Source of the DNA: a virus
Virus record (IMG/VR): IMGVR_UViG_3300038505_000007
Coordinates: 1 to 64,000 of that record
Length of the DNA: 64,000 nucleotides
Strand: one strand, 5' to 3'
Shown here one piece after another: positions 52,908-60,824 of this stretch (its first letter is position 1; each line of letters starts with the position of its first letter). Position numbers and translations under genes: made by a program. The notes under the pieces are model-generated. The model did no database searches. It was not told the DNA's origin and saw only the letters and a list, made by a program, of their open reading frames with translations.

Positions 52908-53678
52908 ATGTTTATAAAAGATATATCTATTAGCGTAAGAAAAGTCGCTGACAACGACTTGCCTAACGTGTCTTCTAAGTTGTCTGATAACAATAACTAC
53001 ATGACTATATATGCTTCTAATAACAACAGCAGAGTTTTCCATGTAAAAAAAGATAAGCTAAAGTCTTACCAAGAGATATTCCTGTTAGACTACGAGTACC
53101 AAAAAGACTTCTATATTGTAGATGATGATGGCAAGGAGCATCACATAAACGACATAGGGACTGTCTGTATAGATAGTTTTTACATACCGAGAGCTAACAG
53201 GTCTATAATAAATAACTTCTTAGAGAAGTCAGACAAAGATATACTGATAGACGCCATAAATATGCTAAACAAAAATCCCAAAATTATAAGCAAGATAGTG
53301 AGCAGCCATAACAAGAAGATAAAGTCATTTATCTCTTCTGCGTATGATAAGTATAACCAGATATCGACCAAAAAACCGATAAATATAACTATCGCTAATA
53401 ATTTTTCCTCTTTCGTGTCAGCTGACTCAAGTATACAAAAGTCCTCTGTAAGATTAGGATACAGCTTTCACACGATATCTAGGCTCTCACTTCTAAAGAA
53501 CTCCTCTAAGAATATCAGTGAGCTGTATTTTTATTACACGAACTTAGCTTTACATATTAAAGTAAATCTAAAAATAGATGACCAAAAAAAATCTAATAGC
53601 ACAGAAAATCTATTTAATGAGGTAGTAAACTACTTTACACTTAACGCCATGGACTGTAGCAGTGTCAGTAAGGAGTAA
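52908..53678 (+). CDS. 250-residue repeat-family protein, member F
   Basis: A 256-residue, Asn/Lys/Ser-rich protein with GAGGTCTTT before the ATG. It has a beta front half (YQKDFYIVDDDGKEHHINDI), a helical segment (IDAINMLNKNPKIISKIVSS) and a closing strand pair (LALHIKVNLKIDDQKKSNST) and helix (NLFNEVVNYFTLNAMD), matching the family layout. It is AT-rich compared with members A and B. Function unknown. Confidence 0.5.
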   Translation: MFIKDISISVRKVADNDLPNVSSKLSDNNNYMTIYASNNNSRVFHVKKDKLKSYQEIFLLDYEYQKDFYIVDDDGKEHHINDIGTVCIDSFYIPRANRSIINNFLEKSDKDILIDAINMLNKNPKIISKIVSSHNKKIKSFISSAYDKYNQISTKKPINITIANNFSSFVSADSSIQKSSVRLGYSFHTISRLSLLKNSSKNISELYFYYTNLALHIKVNLKIDDQKKSNSTENLFNEVVNYFTLNAMDCSSVSKE

Positions 53679-53680
53679 AG

Positions 53681-54490
53681 ATGGGCAACTTGTCATGTGT
53701 TGAAGGCGTAACTAAAGAAGAAATCATTGACTTGTTTAGTAATCTATTCTATTTTAGAAAATTAGAGAGCATATCTAATAACAGCTTAGACGAGTACTTA
53801 CTGGCAAAATTATCGCCAGATATAGTGGAAAAGATAAAACTAAAGAAATCTAAAATAAAGATAGTACCTGCAATAAACAGCATAAACATACAACATGCCG
53901 ACAAATTCATTGTGTTGCTAAACAAGAACAACGAAGACTGGGGCGAAGTGTTTATTACTTCCATCTTGTTATCATACAGATCAATAATGAAAAAGGTAGA
54001 TGAAATAATTAAATTCTTGGATCAACTAAATATATCAAGAATAGAGAATCTTAACGCATATAGTATTTTTGATTTAGCTATAAACATAGCTCATGGATAT
54101 AAAGTTTTTAAGTTTCACACCGACGTAGAGAGGTCTTATGTAAAGTCAATGACTCAAGCGATTGAGCTTATTATCGACGTAAATAGCTTCAACATCCTAA
54201 GAGATCCATCTACTAATGAGCTTTTACTATGTCCGCTAATCTATATATCTACTTACTACGCAAACCTGTTTCCCTATGAGCTTGAAATAAAAGCAAATGA
54301 CATACTCGCCATAATGAAACAAAAAATACTTACTGGCATGTTAGACGACGAAACCAGTGAAAAAGTAATGATTAACTCAATATTAAACGGCGAGCGCTAC
54401 TTATCTAAAGAATTATTAAGATCTGGCCGTAAAGCTATGGCAGCACAGGATGAAATAAAGACCCTTATGAGGATTTCCAAAAACATATAG
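53681..54490 (+). CDS. Hypothetical helical protein of the MoxR operon
   Basis: A 269-residue protein, ATG 53681, starting 2 bp after the stop of member F with AAGGAGTAAAG as ribosome-binding site in the overlap. It is almost all helix (VDEIIKFLDQLNISRIENLN, SYVKSMTQAIELIIDVNSFN). It has no recognisable motif. Its place at the end of the MoxR-VWA-E-F string suggests a linked role. AT-rich codon use. Confidence 0.5.
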   Translation: MGNLSCVEGVTKEEIIDLFSNLFYFRKLESISNNSLDEYLLAKLSPDIVEKIKLKKSKIKIVPAINSINIQHADKFIVLLNKNNEDWGEVFITSILLSYRSIMKKVDEIIKFLDQLNISRIENLNAYSIFDLAINIAHGYKVFKFHTDVERSYVKSMTQAIELIIDVNSFNILRDPSTNELLLCPLIYISTYYANLFPYELEIKANDILAIMKQKILTGMLDDETSEKVMINSILNGERYLSKELLRSGRKAMAAQDEIKTLMRISKNI

Positions 54491-54636
54491 ACTACTATGT
54501 CTAGAACACAATAGATGCATCTCATATTCTACATGACATATGTCCATGTACTGTAAGTACAGGACTTTATCCTGATTTAATTTGATATAAAAATGATACG
54601 CGAGTAAGTTGATTAACTTTACTGTACAAAAAACAT
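54491..54636. promoter_or_regulatory. Leader of the 54637 operon
   Basis: About 145 bp, AT-rich, with the inverted repeat GTACTGTAAGTAC (about 54546-54558) and CCTGATTTAATTTGATATAAAAAT (here listed by its parts CCTGATTTAATT and GATATAAAAAT). A promoter is likely. No ribosome-binding site is found before ATG 54637. Confidence 0.35.
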
Positions 54637-54873
54637 ATGTCAACTAGTGGTAAAAATATAACTTTTGAAATAGAAGACAGTGTTGATGCCTCGTTTGAGG
54701 ATATACTCAGCCGCGCATCGCAGACAGCAGAAGAGTACGCTAGTTTTTATGAGATAAAAAACTATAAAGTAGAGCTAGTGGCTTTTAGGCTGCTAGAGAA
54801 TAAAAAAATCTATGTCTTCTCTATCAAGAAGACTAGAAAGTCTAGTGTAAATAAACGAAGGAGGCTAAGATGA
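54637..54873 (+). CDS. Small hypothetical protein
   Basis: A 78-residue protein, ATG 54637, without a clear ribosome-binding site. It has a helical acidic front half (FEIEDSVDASFEDILSRASQ) and a basic C-terminus (KKTRKSSVNKRRRLR). It overlaps the next gene by 4 bp (ATGA), so the two are coupled. Function unknown. Confidence 0.45.
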   Translation: MSTSGKNITFEIEDSVDASFEDILSRASQTAEEYASFYEIKNYKVELVAFRLLENKKIYVFSIKKTRKSSVNKRRRLR

Positions 54874-55172
54874 CTGAAAAGAAACTAAAAACAGAGTCTT
54901 TAGAGCAGTTCTTAGCAAGAGGAGGAAAGATAAAGGTTGTGCGGTCTAAAGTGCCAGAAACAACCCAGACAGTCTTCTCTTCCTCTAAGAAGAACATCTC
55001 AGCAGACACCATGACATTATGGGACGCCCAGATTTACTTTGGCGAGAAAGAGGGCAGGCCTAGCTCTGCTAAACAGCCTAAAAACAACAAGGAAACCTCA
55101 CTTAATCTCGACGCTCTACCAGAAGAGCTAAAAAAACGACTCTTAGAAAAGATTAAGTCCGCTAATGAGTAG
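54870..55172 (+). CDS. Small LEQFLARGGKI family protein
   Basis: A 100-residue protein with GGAGGCTAAG before the ATG. Its N-terminal TESLEQFLARGGKIKVVRSK recalls a small protein of other large phages with the pattern (V/L)xxFLARGGK; that recollection is unverified. The rest is basic and Ser/Lys-rich with a helix at the end (LDALPEELKKRLLEKIKSAN), an ending also seen in QKEA copies 1 and 2 (LPDELRAKI, LPESLHHLL). Function unknown. Confidence 0.5.
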   Translation: MTEKKLKTESLEQFLARGGKIKVVRSKVPETTQTVFSSSKKNISADTMTLWDAQIYFGEKEGRPSSAKQPKNNKETSLNLDALPEELKKRLLEKIKSANE

Positions 55173-55241
55173 AGCGGGTTATATCACCTGCATCTTGCTG
55201 CTTTTTCTGATCTTATTATTTTATAAACAAAGGGAGGTATC

Positions 55242-55451
55242 ATGAAGCTTCAATCAAGAAAGCCAGTTAAGCAGGCGATCGCTGTCTACTCAGTCACCGT
55301 AGACGTCGAAGAAGGAGACACTCTAGAGTCCCTGGAAAAGTTCGTGGTTCCTTGCTTTAGAAACTTAAAGCCTAAAGAGATCGTGTTTACTACCTCCTAT
55401 GGAGACGAGATCTTCACAGACGAAGAGCTTGAACAGTATATCAAGGAGTAG
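55242..55451 (+). CDS. Small acidic protein, copy 2
   Basis: A 69-residue protein with GGGAGG 5 bp before the ATG. It aligns by eye with the 63-residue protein encoded at 40433: VYSVTVDVEEGDTLESLEKF matches VYCIDVVADESDTLDSLLSR, and GDEIFTDEELEQYIKE matches GEEISSTEDLREYLLD. TTTCTGATCTTATTATT upstream is the usual leader box. Function unknown. Confidence 0.5.
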   Translation: MKLQSRKPVKQAIAVYSVTVDVEEGDTLESLEKFVVPCFRNLKPKEIVFTTSYGDEIFTDEELEQYIKE

Positions 55452-55453
55452 TC

Positions 55454-55660
55454 ATGTATAAGTCGTTCTTTGATGACGTATATTCTGTTGATATAAAAAA
55501 CCTGCGATCCAATCTTATGTCTAGAGCAAGGAAGTTCATCGCCTCTCTGGATAAAGAGGCGTATTTAGATTTGTTCTACGACGTCGACGGTCTTTGTGTG
55601 GTGTACATAGACGAGAGTGGAACAAGAAGAACGAGAAAGTTCAGTATAAGAGACTGCTAA
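55454..55660 (+). CDS. Small protein, LDLFYDVD type
   Basis: A 68-residue protein starting 2 bp after the previous stop, so translationally coupled. The segment LDLFYDVDGLCVVYIDESGT resembles LDLFFEVDDTGMRKTSYVDI of the 116-residue protein at 35249, apart from an insertion. A basic helix precedes it (NLRSNLMSRARKFIASLDKE). Function unknown. Confidence 0.45.
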   Translation: MYKSFFDDVYSVDIKNLRSNLMSRARKFIASLDKEAYLDLFYDVDGLCVVYIDESGTRRTRKFSIRDC

Positions 55661-55675
55661 CAAGATGAGGGGAAG

Positions 55676-55885
55676 ATGGGAGAATTGTTTTTACTACTGA
55701 GTGCTACGGTTAAGGGCAAGACTAAGAGTGTAGTGTTGTCTACATCAATCATCCGCTCCATGATTGAGCACACTGATCCTGATAAGACCATCATATTCTT
55801 AGATGATAAAAAAAAAGTCGTTGTCAATCACAGCGTTGAGGACATTTTTAGCATCATACGAGATGCTAGGTCAAAAAAGAGGTAA
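55676..55885 (+). CDS. Small hypothetical protein
   Basis: A 69-residue protein with GAGGGG before ATG 55676. It has two beta strands and a short helix (LLLSATVKGKTKSVVLSTSI, IIFLDDKKKVVVNHSVEDIF). Part of the 55242-57656 operon. No family recognised. Confidence 0.45.
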   Translation: MGELFLLLSATVKGKTKSVVLSTSIIRSMIEHTDPDKTIIFLDDKKKVVVNHSVEDIFSIIRDARSKKR

Positions 55886-55887
55886 GC

Positions 55888-56421
55888 ATGGGGTACAGCG
55901 GGATAATGCAACGCATAAACTTACTCAGTGAGTCTAGTATAGAAAACATACTACTCTCCAGTGGTGTATCTGATAACACTAAAAAGATATTATCTTTGCT
56001 ATACAAGAAACACGTAAATCAGAAAAACCTATTTCTAGCGGTCTCCCCTGTCCCTCTGATAATGAGAAAGTTCAATCTACCCATAGATAAAGCACTTAAA
56101 GTTAAGCTTTCGTCTATCAAAAAAGTATCCAGCTCTCTCTCAAGAAAGATCAAATCGCAGCTCAGCGTTCCCTTTTCAGATATAAAACAAGAAATGAACA
56201 TCAGTGACAACATATGGATGAGTTTTGTTCTTAACGAGGCAAATGTAGACAAATTCTGTGACACTCTTATTCAATCGCTCTCTAGATCTATAAATAACCA
56301 CTATGAGAAAAATAACAACCTCTTCTTTGATAAGAAAGAGTTCATGCTTATGAACAGTAAGCTTATTAAGGCTATTAGCTTTATATATAAACACTTATAC
56401 CAGGAGAACCAACATGAATAA
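55888..56421 (+). CDS. Hypothetical helical protein
   Basis: A 177-residue, Lys/Ser/Asn-rich helical protein, ATG 55888, with AGAGGTAAGC upstream and starting 2 bp after the previous stop. Helices such as IENILLSSGVSDNTKKILSL and FCDTLIQSLSRSINNHYEKN follow each other. It overlaps the next gene by 8 bp. Function unknown. Confidence 0.45.
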   Translation: MGYSGIMQRINLLSESSIENILLSSGVSDNTKKILSLLYKKHVNQKNLFLAVSPVPLIMRKFNLPIDKALKVKLSSIKKVSSSLSRKIKSQLSVPFSDIKQEMNISDNIWMSFVLNEANVDKFCDTLIQSLSRSINNHYEKNNNLFFDKKEFMLMNSKLIKAISFIYKHLYQENQHE

Positions 56422-56626
56422 ACTTCCTGGCTATGATGAGTTCCTAGAAGAGCTAGACAAGACACTCTCTTCCGAAAATATGATAATGTGTCCAGTGTTT
56501 TTTAATCTTAAGAAAGGAGTACACGATGCAGGTGGTAAGAACAAAAGACAAGAGCACCAAAACAAAAAAGGTACATCTCAGAAAGAACCGTCCCAACAAG
56601 GACGGCAGATTGTGTGCGTATTATGA
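56414..56626 (+). CDS. Small hypothetical protein overlapping the next ORF
   Basis: A 70-residue ORF with AGGAGAACCAAC before the ATG. The first 35 residues (MNKLPGYDEFLEELDKTLSS) look coding. The last 35 overlap another ORF in the +1 frame that has its own strong ribosome-binding site and the better protein, so this C-terminus may be non-functional or the two genes truly overlap by about 100 bp. Confidence 0.4.
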   Translation: MNKLPGYDEFLEELDKTLSSENMIMCPVFFNLKKGVHDAGGKNKRQEHQNKKGTSQKEPSQQGRQIVCVL

Positions 56627-56678
56627 CAGTGAGTCCTCTAAGATGAGAACGTGTACTGGGTGGTACGGTAAGCATTAA
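56526..56678 (+). CDS. 50-residue basic protein
   Basis: ATG 56526 has AAAGGAG 7 bp upstream and encodes MQVVRTKDKSTKTKKVHLRK, NRPNKDGRLCAYYDSESSKM, RTCTGWYGKH. It is basic with two Cys residues and aromatic residues near the end, resembling small nucleic-acid-binding or ribosome-associated peptides, but no family is known to me. It was found by reading the +1 frame over the end of the 56414 ORF. Confidence 0.45.
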   Translation: MQVVRTKDKSTKTKKVHLRKNRPNKDGRLCAYYDSESSKMRTCTGWYGKH

Positions 56679-56694
56679 ACACTAGGAGATATAT

Positions 56695-57189
56695 ATGGGA
56701 TTATTAAGAAAGCTATATAACTCATTATTAGCTATCATGATTAAACGAGACATATTAAAAATGTGCGACAAGTATAAGGGATACCTAGCCATCTTCTCCT
56801 TAGATAAGCCAGAAAAAAACATCAACTACAGACACATGTTGTATGACATTATTAGCTCATGCTGCGGACACGACTCGTGCGAGTGTCGTGTGTTCGAGAC
56901 AAAAGGCTCTTTTGAGCAACAAAAAGAAAAATCATACTTAATGTTCTTCGATGCAGCGTCTTATCTTAATGACTTAAGAAGTATCTTACAAAAAGCAGAG
57001 CAAAAAAGTTTTATCCTCTTCTCTAGTAAAAAGAAGACTTTCTTCTTCTACAGAATAGAAGAAGATGATATTAAGCTTCAGTTTAAGACACACCTAGATT
57101 CTCTCAAAGTAGATAGCTCAGCAGAAGACAACTACACTCTATATGTATCTGAAAATAAGCTTCTAAACAACGTCAAGTTTTCCTTATAA
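56695..57189 (+). CDS. Hypothetical protein with Cys cluster
   Basis: A 164-residue protein with TAGGAGATATAT before the ATG. It starts with a helix (MGLLRKLYNSLLAIMIKRDI) and has SSCCGHDSCECRVFE in the middle, four Cys and a His in 12 residues, a possible small metal site, then SFILFSSKKKTFFFYRIEED. It precedes the RNase H-like gene by 11 bp. Function unknown. Confidence 0.5.
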   Translation: MGLLRKLYNSLLAIMIKRDILKMCDKYKGYLAIFSLDKPEKNINYRHMLYDIISSCCGHDSCECRVFETKGSFEQQKEKSYLMFFDAASYLNDLRSILQKAEQKSFILFSSKKKTFFFYRIEEDDIKLQFKTHLDSLKVDSSAEDNYTLYVSENKLLNNVKFSL

Positions 57190-57200
57190 AGGAGCTTGAT

Positions 57201-57656
57201 ATGGAAGACAAGGTTATATACGTATACACGGATGGCGGATATAGACCTTATCACAAGCTAGGCGCTTACTCGTTCTGCGTAAGCAAGGGTAAGCGCTGTA
57301 TACCTCAAAAAGGCTTAATATATAACTGCGACTCAGTAGATACAGCAGAGTTCACAGCTATGATAAAAGGCTTCTCTTTCATAAAGAAAGACATACCACT
57401 ACTAAGAAAGCGTGGGTATAAGATAGTCTTTGTAACAGACTCTATGCGCCTCACTCACGTGTTCAATGACCTACTAAAAGTAAACAATAAGCTATTTAGA
57501 GAGATTAGAAAAATAAGTCAGAAGTACTCAGACATAGTGAGGGTTGTGTGGGTAAAAAGAAACTCTCTAGTGGAACAAAAGATGTGCCACGATATGTGCG
57601 ACATGGTATTAGATAACAAGACAAAAACAGTTAAACAAAAACTTAATTCTTTATAA
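57201..57656 (+). CDS. RNase H-like protein
   Basis: A 151-residue protein with AAAGGAG before ATG 57201. The fold and catalytic positions fit ribonuclease HI: YTDGG with D11, then TAEF with E50 in a helix, VFVTDS with D80, and D134 in the C-terminal helix (KMCHDMCDMVLDN). The strand order (VIYVYTDGGYRPYHKLGAYS, then KIVFVTDS) agrees. A length of 150 residues is normal. It would degrade RNA in RNA/DNA hybrids during replication, or act on DNA ends; the substrate is not shown. The assignment is by motif. Confidence 0.7.
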   Translation: MEDKVIYVYTDGGYRPYHKLGAYSFCVSKGKRCIPQKGLIYNCDSVDTAEFTAMIKGFSFIKKDIPLLRKRGYKIVFVTDSMRLTHVFNDLLKVNNKLFREIRKISQKYSDIVRVVWVKRNSLVEQKMCHDMCDMVLDNKTKTVKQKLNSL

Positions 57657-57660
57657 GGAG

Positions 57661-57668
57661 TATAAATA
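57661..57668 (+). promoter_or_regulatory. T4-like late promoter box
   Basis: TATAAATA 22 bp before ATG 57690 and 5 bp after the stop of the RNase H-like gene. It suggests that the lipoprotein is expressed late, separately from the upstream operon. Confidence 0.5.
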
Positions 57669-57689
57669 CAAATGACGCAAGGAGGTTTT

Positions 57690-58799
57690 ATGAATAAAGC
57701 GCTGTCACTTGTGACATTAGTGCTTGCTGTGTATTCGCTCTCGTGCGAACGAAAGCAAGTAGTAGAGTTAAAAACAAAACCAGCAAGCGTTCGTCCGGCT
57801 TTGCCGCATGAGTGTCCAAACGGCGGAGTCGTTGTTGAGTCAGTACCTGTGTGCAACGGAACAAACGGAGTCGATGGGGCATCTATCGGAGTTCAGGTTA
57901 ATAATGCTACATGTTCTCATCCTACAAGACCAGGAAAGACCATAGAGTTCTATAGGGACACTAATAACAACGGCACTAAAGACAGCTCTGAGAGTATTGT
58001 ATCTACTACGCTGCTTTGTGACGGAGCAAATGGTGCATCTCCAACAGTCGTTGCTTTATCGCCTGGAGACCCTGATTGCCCAAATGGTGGAGTAAAGATA
58101 AACGGAAACCCGGTATGTAACGGTTTGAACGGTATAGATGGAGCTTCTTTTGGTTCAAACGTTATCGCTGCTAAATTATGTCCATCAGATACAGACCCAA
58201 TGGCTGAGTATGGTATATTCATAGGCACAGAATTGTATGCTGTGCTGTATTCACCACCTTATGCTGGTTTAGTTAGACTACCTCCTGGTACATACACAAC
58301 TACTGCAACAAGCAGCCCAAAGACGTTCACATACGCAAAAACTGGAACAACTGCGACTCTTACATGTGGGTCTTCTAGTGTAACATATGACCTAACAACA
58401 GGTACTTCTAGTTCAGGCTCTGGCCCATATACTTTAACAGGTGTCACTTGCTTAGTGAAATTACAGCACAATTATGGCTCAGAAAAACACTACAAAACAA
58501 CTGTAACAGGCGCAGGAATAGCTGGGGACTACTACATAGAGTACTTACACAATAACAGTAGTTATCACAGTACAAGTGGGTGTTTCTCGTCCTATGGGTT
58601 CTGGACAGACAACAACTGCCTATCATCACAATATCAATGGCTTCCTCTAAACACAGTGAGATTTACTCCAATTTCTAGCTCTATGAATTACACCCTCTAT
58701 ATTAGAGGAAACAGTTCATTGCAAATTCAGTCAGCAGTCTTAACAAAGATTAGTACTAACCAAAAATTAAACTGCACAGTGGATAATACTGCTCCATAA
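57690..58799 (+). CDS. Lipoprotein with DUF7151-like repeats
   Basis: Start at ATG 57690 with AAGGAGG 6 bp upstream; a longer frame from 57672 lies before it. The 369-residue product has a hydrophobic signal and a lipobox-like YSLSC (Cys19), so it is probably a lipoprotein of the host envelope. Two copies of a Cys-bounded repeat follow: CPNGGVVVESVPVCNGTNGV and CPNGGVKINGNPVCNGLNGI, separated by FYRDTNNNGTKDSSES. This resembles DUF7151-type repeats of Gram-negative lipoproteins. The rest is beta-rich and Thr/Ser/Gly-rich. Two terminators follow. It may change the cell surface, for example to prevent superinfection; that is inference. Confidence 0.7.
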   Translation: MNKALSLVTLVLAVYSLSCERKQVVELKTKPASVRPALPHECPNGGVVVESVPVCNGTNGVDGASIGVQVNNATCSHPTRPGKTIEFYRDTNNNGTKDSSESIVSTTLLCDGANGASPTVVALSPGDPDCPNGGVKINGNPVCNGLNGIDGASFGSNVIAAKLCPSDTDPMAEYGIFIGTELYAVLYSPPYAGLVRLPPGTYTTTATSSPKTFTYAKTGTTATLTCGSSSVTYDLTTGTSSSGSGPYTLTGVTCLVKLQHNYGSEKHYKTTVTGAGIAGDYYIEYLHNNSSYHSTSGCFSSYGFWTDNNCLSSQYQWLPLNTVRFTPISSSMNYTLYIRGNSSLQIQSAVLTKISTNQKLNCTVDNTAP

Positions 58800-58834
58800 A
58801 CTATGTACAATATATTATGTCTTGTCTTGTCTTG

Positions 58835-58861
58835 AAGACCCCTCCTTTTGGGGGTCTTTCT
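58835..58861 (+). terminator. Rho-independent terminator after the lipoprotein gene
   Basis: Stem AAGACCCC with GGGGTCTT and a short loop, followed by TCTTG. It lies 36 bp after the stop. Confidence 0.75.
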
Positions 58862-58870
58862 TGATGGAAC

Positions 58871-58915
58871 AAAAAACCCCAGGATCACTGCTTCTGCACA
58901 TCCCGGGGTTTTTTT
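58871..58915 (+). terminator. Second terminator, strong U tract
   Basis: AAAAAACCCC at 58871-58880 pairs with GGGGTTTTTT at 58905-58914, followed by more T. Placed 10 bp after the first terminator; tandem terminators suggest a need for firm isolation from the downstream truncated gene. Confidence 0.7.
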
Positions 58916-59022
58916 ATTTTATCAACTCTACTAAGTTGGCACTTAATAATCCGTTTTTGCAGTTATTTCTTCCCTGGGCTTTTTCGTTTCGCCCCGGGGC
59001 ACGCTCTCCATGACTCTGCTGC
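58916..59022. other. Junction region before the truncated lipoprotein copy
   Basis: About 105 bp with GCCCCGGGGC near 58991-59000. No promoter, ribosome-binding site or start codon was found that would serve the downstream copy. Confidence 0.4.
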
Positions 59023-59854
59023 AAAGGGCTTCACTATATGTAACAATCATGGTCCTAGTTATGGCAAAGAAGTAATTAAAAGCTATGCTACCCCGCATAT
59101 ACTTTGTCCTTCTTATGGTGTCAACGCCGGTTTTTATAGAGAAACAATCGGATATAAAGTTATTCCTGAAAACGCGCTTATGTTGACTGTTGCGTCTATA
59201 TGTACTAAACCTATTAGTCTTAGTGTTTTTAAGCCTAACGATGAGTGTCCTAAAGGGGGACTGTTAATTAATGGTAAAGCATTTTGTAATGGCTTGAGAG
59301 GTCTCAACGGTAAGTACGACTTTTTAGTATTTAGAAGCGCCCATCAAGATGGCGGAGGAACTTGTAGAGGCCTTGATATCAATGGTAAACCATTGTGTTT
59401 GGGTTATTCTTCGTATACAAACTTTTCAGTCGAAGAACCTTCAAAGAAAAATAAGTGCAAAAACAATGCTCTTCTAACAAATGAACAAAAATTATTATGC
59501 GACGAAGAGATTGATCGTACAAATATAATACCTTACGACTCTATTATAGCTGTTAAACTGTGCCCAGCCGACAACACCCCAGAAACAGAGTATGGTTTTT
59601 TAATAGGCGGAGAGTTATATGGTGTTCTATACAACGATGATCAAAGACAAGTGTGGAATCCAATTGGGTTTATACAGTATAAACAAGGTTTTAATTACAC
59701 CATGGGCAATATGCCTTGGTCTTATAGTGAACCTACTATTAAATATCGAAGACGTTTTGAGTATACTAAAAAAGACGACACTATAGAGCTGTCCTGCTCA
59801 GGAGTTACAACAAGATATAAAATTGGCAAAAAATACTCAAATACAGATAAATAG
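59023..59854 (+). pseudogene. 5'-truncated paralog of the lipoprotein
   Basis: An open frame with coding-like sequence (for example GFTICNNHGPSYGKEVIKSY and PHILCPSYGVNAGFY) runs from about 59023, but its first ATG is 59180 and has no ribosome-binding site. From 59180 it encodes 224 residues matching the lipoprotein: CPKGGLLINGKAFCNGLRGL, then IIAVKLCPADNTPETEYGF against VIAAKLCPSDTDPMAEYGI, and GGELYGVLY against GTELYAVLY. The signal peptide and lipobox are missing and two terminators lie just upstream, so it is probably not expressed. It may be the relic of a duplicate or an allele store for recombination. Confidence 0.6.
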
Positions 59855-59920
59855 ATACAAGATTATTCACAATAGACTATACAGCTTATGTTAAATATAT
59901 ACAAAAGCTATGCGTCAAAA

Positions 59921-59950
59921 ATAAGCTCCCATAAAGCGGGAGCTTTCATA
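59921..59950 (+). terminator. Rho-independent terminator
   Basis: Stem AAGCTCCC with GGGAGCTT (8 bp), 7-base loop, then TCATA. It closes the truncated copy before the OmpA-like gene. Confidence 0.7.
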
Positions 59951-60081
59951 AACCCAATGAATAATAAAAACACAAAACATGGCTTTGATTTAATATGTTA
60001 TCAAAAACATATCACACATTAAAACTAACGCCGCGCTGCAAAATTAAAACAGTATAATTAAATAAAAATAAGGAGGTAATT

Positions 60082-60780
60082 ATGTTGCGCAGTATGTCTA
60101 AAATAGTGGCCATCCATGTATTTTCTTATTCTATAGCATACGCCGCTCATTTTAACACAGGCAGCGCAACACCTACCCAGGCTCTTATCGATGAGCTCAA
60201 CAAAGCATGTGAACAGATAGACAATGGCTCCTCTATAATCGTAGAGGGGCACACTGATATAAGAGGAGGGAACGAGTACAACCTGTGGCTATCAAAAGAT
60301 AGAGCTGAATCTGTGAAGATGTTTCTGCTAGAGAAGTGCCAAAATAAACCAAAAGAGATCCGAACTGTTGGATTTGGCAAGATGTACCCTGTATCAGATA
60401 AACATGAAGATAATAGAAGAGTCGTTCTCCATATTTATGGAGAAAAGATAAAGACTATCTACATCGCTGAATCTGGCACTAAGCAGGAAGAGGCTAAAGC
60501 CGTAGCAGTGTCAGTGCCTAAGGAAGAACCCAAGCCTCGTGAAGAGCATGTCAAAGTGAACAAAGAGAGACACTACTTGTCGCTTATTGGAACAGTCGGA
60601 AGTGCTGCTCATATAAGCGCACAATCTAACAACGATAGTGCCCGTGTGGTCCTCACTAGGGGAATGGATATGGGTGTGCTATATCAATACAAACCAGAAG
60701 ATTCTTCTTTGTTCCTAGGAGTAGGAGGGACATTCTTCTATCCAATGCTCATGTTTAGCATGGGCTTGGAGCTAGAATAA
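60082..60780 (+). CDS. OmpA-like protein with peptidoglycan-binding domain
   Basis: A 232-residue protein with AAGGAGGTAATT before ATG 60082. It starts with a signal peptide (VAIHVFSYSIAYA) and residues 25-130 match the OmpA C-terminal domain: VEGHTDIRGGNEYNLWLSKD, RAESVKMFL, then VGFGKMYPVSDKHEDNRRVV. This domain binds peptidoglycan. The last 70 residues are a barrel-like remnant (GVLYQYKPEDSSLFLGVGGT). OmpA-type domains are normal for Gram-negative hosts but unusual in phage genomes, where a secreted periplasmic binder could protect or restructure the cell wall. The domain call is strong; the purpose is not known. Confidence 0.8.
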   Translation: MLRSMSKIVAIHVFSYSIAYAAHFNTGSATPTQALIDELNKACEQIDNGSSIIVEGHTDIRGGNEYNLWLSKDRAESVKMFLLEKCQNKPKEIRTVGFGKMYPVSDKHEDNRRVVLHIYGEKIKTIYIAESGTKQEEAKAVAVSVPKEEPKPREEHVKVNKERHYLSLIGTVGSAAHISAQSNNDSARVVLTRGMDMGVLYQYKPEDSSLFLGVGGTFFYPMLMFSMGLELE

Positions 60781-60824
60781 TGTTCCTGATTTTATCTATT
60801 CTTGTTTGAAATAGGAGGCTCAAC

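Noticed and set aside
58822-59013. 63-residue ORF over the two terminators
   Set aside because: It lies across two strong terminator hairpins and has no ribosome-binding site.
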